64,000 nt of DNA, from contig JANQNU010000060.1 in NCBI GenBank assembly GCA_028279405.1, positions 186,001-250,000 on the forward strand, in the 5' to 3' direction. A model generated the notes under the pieces. It was not told the DNA's origin, searched no databases, and saw nothing but the letters and a program-made list of their open reading frames with translations. Source of the DNA: Phycisphaerae bacterium (GTDB lineage: Bacteria > Planctomycetota > Phycisphaerae > UBA1845 > Fen-1342). Positions within the stretch are counted from its first letter, which is position 1; each line of letters starts with the position of its first letter. Below, one piece after another: positions 62,096-64,000 of the stretch. The translations under genes were made by a program, and so were the position numbers.

Positions 62096-63850
62096 TCACC
62101 GCGTGTAGTTGAAATTGTCGTGTTGCACGCCGTGGCAGACGAGCGTACACGAGCCGCTGAAGCGTCCCGTATCCACGAACTGTCGCTGTCCCTGCACGAT
62201 CGCGGTGTCGAAGTTGATCAGGTGGCTGTGCTCGCGCGGACTGCCCTCGACGCCGTGCGGCGTATGGCAGGCGCTGCATGGCGAGCGCCCGTCGATGATA
62301 TGCCGGCGATGGAGCGAAAAACTCTCGTCCGCAAGGATCGAATTGCGGTCATGGCAGCGATAACACAGCGCGAATGTGTTCGCTGACTCGATCGTGAAGT
62401 CAGCGGTCTCGTAGCGCGCGACCAGCAGGTTGTCGAACCGCGAGCCGTGCGGTCCGTTGGCAGCGGCGCCGCCGAACCGTCGGCTATCCGGGTTGTCGTG
62501 ACAGTCCTGACAGCTCATCTGCCCCTGGGTGCGTGCCCCCGGGAGGAGGCTCGGATTGTCGACCGTCGACTGCGACGCCGCGATCGCGATCGGATGGGCC
62601 GAGGCGGCGGACGGCTGGAATTGGCGGCGAATGTTCCCGAACGTATCTCGATCGCGAACGATGCGTCGATCGATCGGTACCGGTTTGTCAGCATGACACC
62701 GGAAGCAAACCTCATACGAGAACCGTGCTTTGTCGATCACGCTGCCCTGGATCGAAACGCCTTGCACATGCTCCATTGTCTCGATCCGCGCCGGTCCTTG
62801 TTGGCGGGCGACGTTCGCGGTTCCCGCACCGCTTGCCTGGGCCGCGTGTGGGTTGTGACAGTCCACACAATTGACGTGTGGCGGCATCGACAGCGGGTCT
62901 TCCGCAGGATCGTGCCGGTCGCGGCGCGCAAATCGCGTGCCGTGGCCGCTGCGTTGTCCGATCGCGGACCGGACATCGACGCCGCTGATGCCGTCGTGGC
63001 AGCCGAGGCACAAGTCCTGTGTCGGGCCCCGGAGCAAACGTTCCCGCTGCGGCGCCCCATGCGAAACGTGGCAGGTGCCGCAGGCGTTGTCGGCCAGCGA
63101 CGTGAACGCCAATGGCTCGCCGGTCGTCAGGGTCGCCGGCACGGGCCGACCGCTGTTCGCGTGGGCCGACCGCCGCCATCCGTCGAGCTGGTGGCAGGTC
63201 AGGCACAGCGCGCCGCGCCGGGTCGGCGCCCGGAGGAAGTCGCCCAATTCGTTGTTGTGCGGGTCGTGGCAGGCGGTACATTCCAGCTCGCCGCGGTCGC
63301 CGAGCGGAATGCTGCGTCCTACCTGGTCCGGCGTGCGCAACTGCGGGTCGCGATTGCTCAGCAGCCGATCGAATCGCAGACCGACCGGGTGATCGTCGGA
63401 AAGGTCGTTGGTCAGGTCGCTGGGACCGGTCGGAATGAACGGATGGGTCATGGGGATCGGCTGCTCGCGACTGACCGTCAGCCCCAGTGCGATGCTGCCG
63501 TCGTGGCAGCTCAGGCACAACTTGCTCGCGGCGCCCGGCTGATCGATCCGGGCGTCGATCGTGCTGCTGTTGTAGATCCGATAGTGCGTTCGGGGGTTGT
63601 AGCGGTTCCAGAGCGGCGCGGCCGGGTTCGCGTTGTGCGGCGTATGACAGAATATGCACACGCGCGACTCGTTGATCGCTCGAACGCGGCCCGGACCGAA
63701 ACGCGACAGGTCATGTCGCGAGTTGACCACGCTGTCGTCGGCGAGCGCGACAGACGCCACGATCGCCGAAGGCAGGCCGGTTGCAATGAGCACGAGACAC
63801 GCTTCCAGTCGAGCGCGCCGACGTCTGGTTATTGCACGGGGTCGTTCCAT
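62096..63850 (-). CDS. Secreted multihaem c-type cytochrome (11 CXXCH plus one CXXXCH)
   Basis: 584 residues with a signal peptide (about 1-37). Eleven CXXCH motifs were counted, the first in CIFCH and the last in CSACH; a final CTLVCH has three residues between the Cys and would bind haem only if the spacing is tolerated. Several motifs occur in the doubled CXXCH arrangement. It should carry out periplasmic or extracellular electron transfer; the partner is unknown. The start overlaps the NHL-repeat gene stop by 22 bases, and GGAGAAG lies about six bases upstream. Confidence 0.88.
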   Translation of the reverse strand: MERPRAITRRRRARLEACLVLIATGLPSAIVASVALADDSVVNSRHDLSRFGPGRVRAINESRVCIFCHTPHNANPAAPLWNRYNPRTHYRIYNSSTIDARIDQPGAASKLCLSCHDGSIALGLTVSREQPIPMTHPFIPTGPSDLTNDLSDDHPVGLRFDRLLSNRDPQLRTPDQVGRSIPLGDRGELECTACHDPHNNELGDFLRAPTRRGALCLTCHQLDGWRRSAHANSGRPVPATLTTGEPLAFTSLADNACGTCHVSHGAPQRERLLRGPTQDLCLGCHDGISGVDVRSAIGQRSGHGTRFARRDRHDPAEDPLSMPPHVNCVDCHNPHAAQASGAGTANVARQQGPARIETMEHVQGVSIQGSVIDKARFSYEVCFRCHADKPVPIDRRIVRDRDTFGNIRRQFQPSAASAHPIAIAASQSTVDNPSLLPGARTQGQMSCQDCHDNPDSRRFGGAAANGPHGSRFDNLLVARYETADFTIESANTFALCYRCHDRNSILADESFSLHRRHIIDGRSPCSACHTPHGVEGSPREHSHLINFDTAIVQGQRQFVDTGRFSGSCTLVCHGVQHDNFNYTR

Positions 63851-64000
63851 TCCGGCTTCTCCCGCAAGTATTGAAACACCTGGACGCGGCGATTGCGCGT
63901 GTCCGCGACCCAGATGCGATCCTGATCATCAATCGTAATCCCCGATGGCAGGTTGAACATCCCGGGATCGCTCCCGCCCTGCCCGAACGCCATCAGCAAC
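63829..64000 (-). CDS. NHL-repeat protein, C-terminal part (5' end outside window)
   Basis: 57 residues to the stop at 63829, cut by the window edge. LPSGITIDDQDRIWVADTRNRRVQVFQYL is one NHL repeat, the blade unit of a six-bladed propeller, ending the protein with a short tail. It lies just upstream of, and overlaps, the cytochrome gene, so the two may be expressed together. Confidence 0.8.
   Translation of the reverse strand, partial: LLMAFGQGGSDPGMFNLPSGITIDDQDRIWVADTRNRRVQVFQYLREKPEWNDPVQ

Noticed and set aside
62447-63874. 475-residue open frame opposite the multihaem cytochrome
   Set aside because: The minus-strand frame has a signal peptide and 11 CXXCH motifs; the + frame has no domain features.

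Overview
The window is a GC-rich, gene-dense bacterial chromosome segment with 68 protein-coding genes called, two of them cut by the window edges. No rRNA, tRNA, CRISPR array, insertion sequence or phage gene was recognised. The best fit is a Planctomycetota genome, probably a Phycisphaerae-like lineage. The reasons are two DUF1571 proteins, a DUF6677-like and a DUF6941-like protein, and a secreted HAF-repeat protein ending in the paired GDLNCDG...VGDIN motif typical of that group. The assignment rests on recognised families, not on a marker-gene search.

Layout. 1-3880: pth end, rpsF, ssb, rpsR, rplI, dnaB, a conserved translation/replication block. 4375-12762: a mixed region with a cysteine-hydrolase-like protein lacking its cysteine, an ECF sigma factor with a membrane partner, a sarcosine-oxidase-like flavoenzyme, a DUF6941-like protein, a DUF1571 lipoprotein, ribD, a double GNAT protein, a collagen-like protein and a small lipoprotein. 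12870-18859 (minus): guaA, a large membrane protein, mutM, a hemerythrin-like protein and an HD protein. 19129-27184: HDOD protein, ABM protein, MFS transporter, then a chemosensory cluster of a five-PAS soluble receptor, cheD, HDOD protein and cheY. 27263-33002 (minus): HAF/dockerin protein, GH113-like protein, small membrane proteins, FmdB zinc ribbon and a long coiled-coil membrane protein. 33296-36763: metallophosphatase-like protein, small membrane protein and an NSS transporter with a mini-subunit.

37233-42346 is a tightly overlapping DUF58-BatD-BatA-BatB-BatC operon without a visible moxR. It is preceded by a 110-bp tandem repeat carrying palindromes. 42371-49300: HD protein, mntR, a near-perfect parS site (43577-43592), an L,D-transpeptidase, an MBOAT acyltransferase, an M32 carboxypeptidase and a DUF502 protein. 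49402-53073: a second ECF sigma/membrane-partner pair and a split soluble receptor (PAS protein plus short MCP). 53194-59775: ACT protein, alpha/beta hydrolase, DUF1571 protein, STAS/RsbW-type switch proteins, then an overlapping operon of pseudo-receiver, btaB, btaA and a membrane peptide for betaine-lipid synthesis. 59827-64000 (minus): orphan SecD-head lipoprotein, aldehyde dehydrogenase, a secreted cytochrome with 11-12 haem motifs and the end of an NHL-repeat protein.

The accessory content is mostly regulatory and envelope-related: two chemosensory modules, three HD/HDOD-type regulators beyond them, two ECF systems, and one partner-switching set. The parS site suggests the window is in the origin-proximal part of the chromosome. 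A 32-bp palindromic element occurs three times in gaps between genes. Starts were chosen by ribosome-binding site and family alignment; many operon junctions use ATGA, GTGA or TTGA overlaps.
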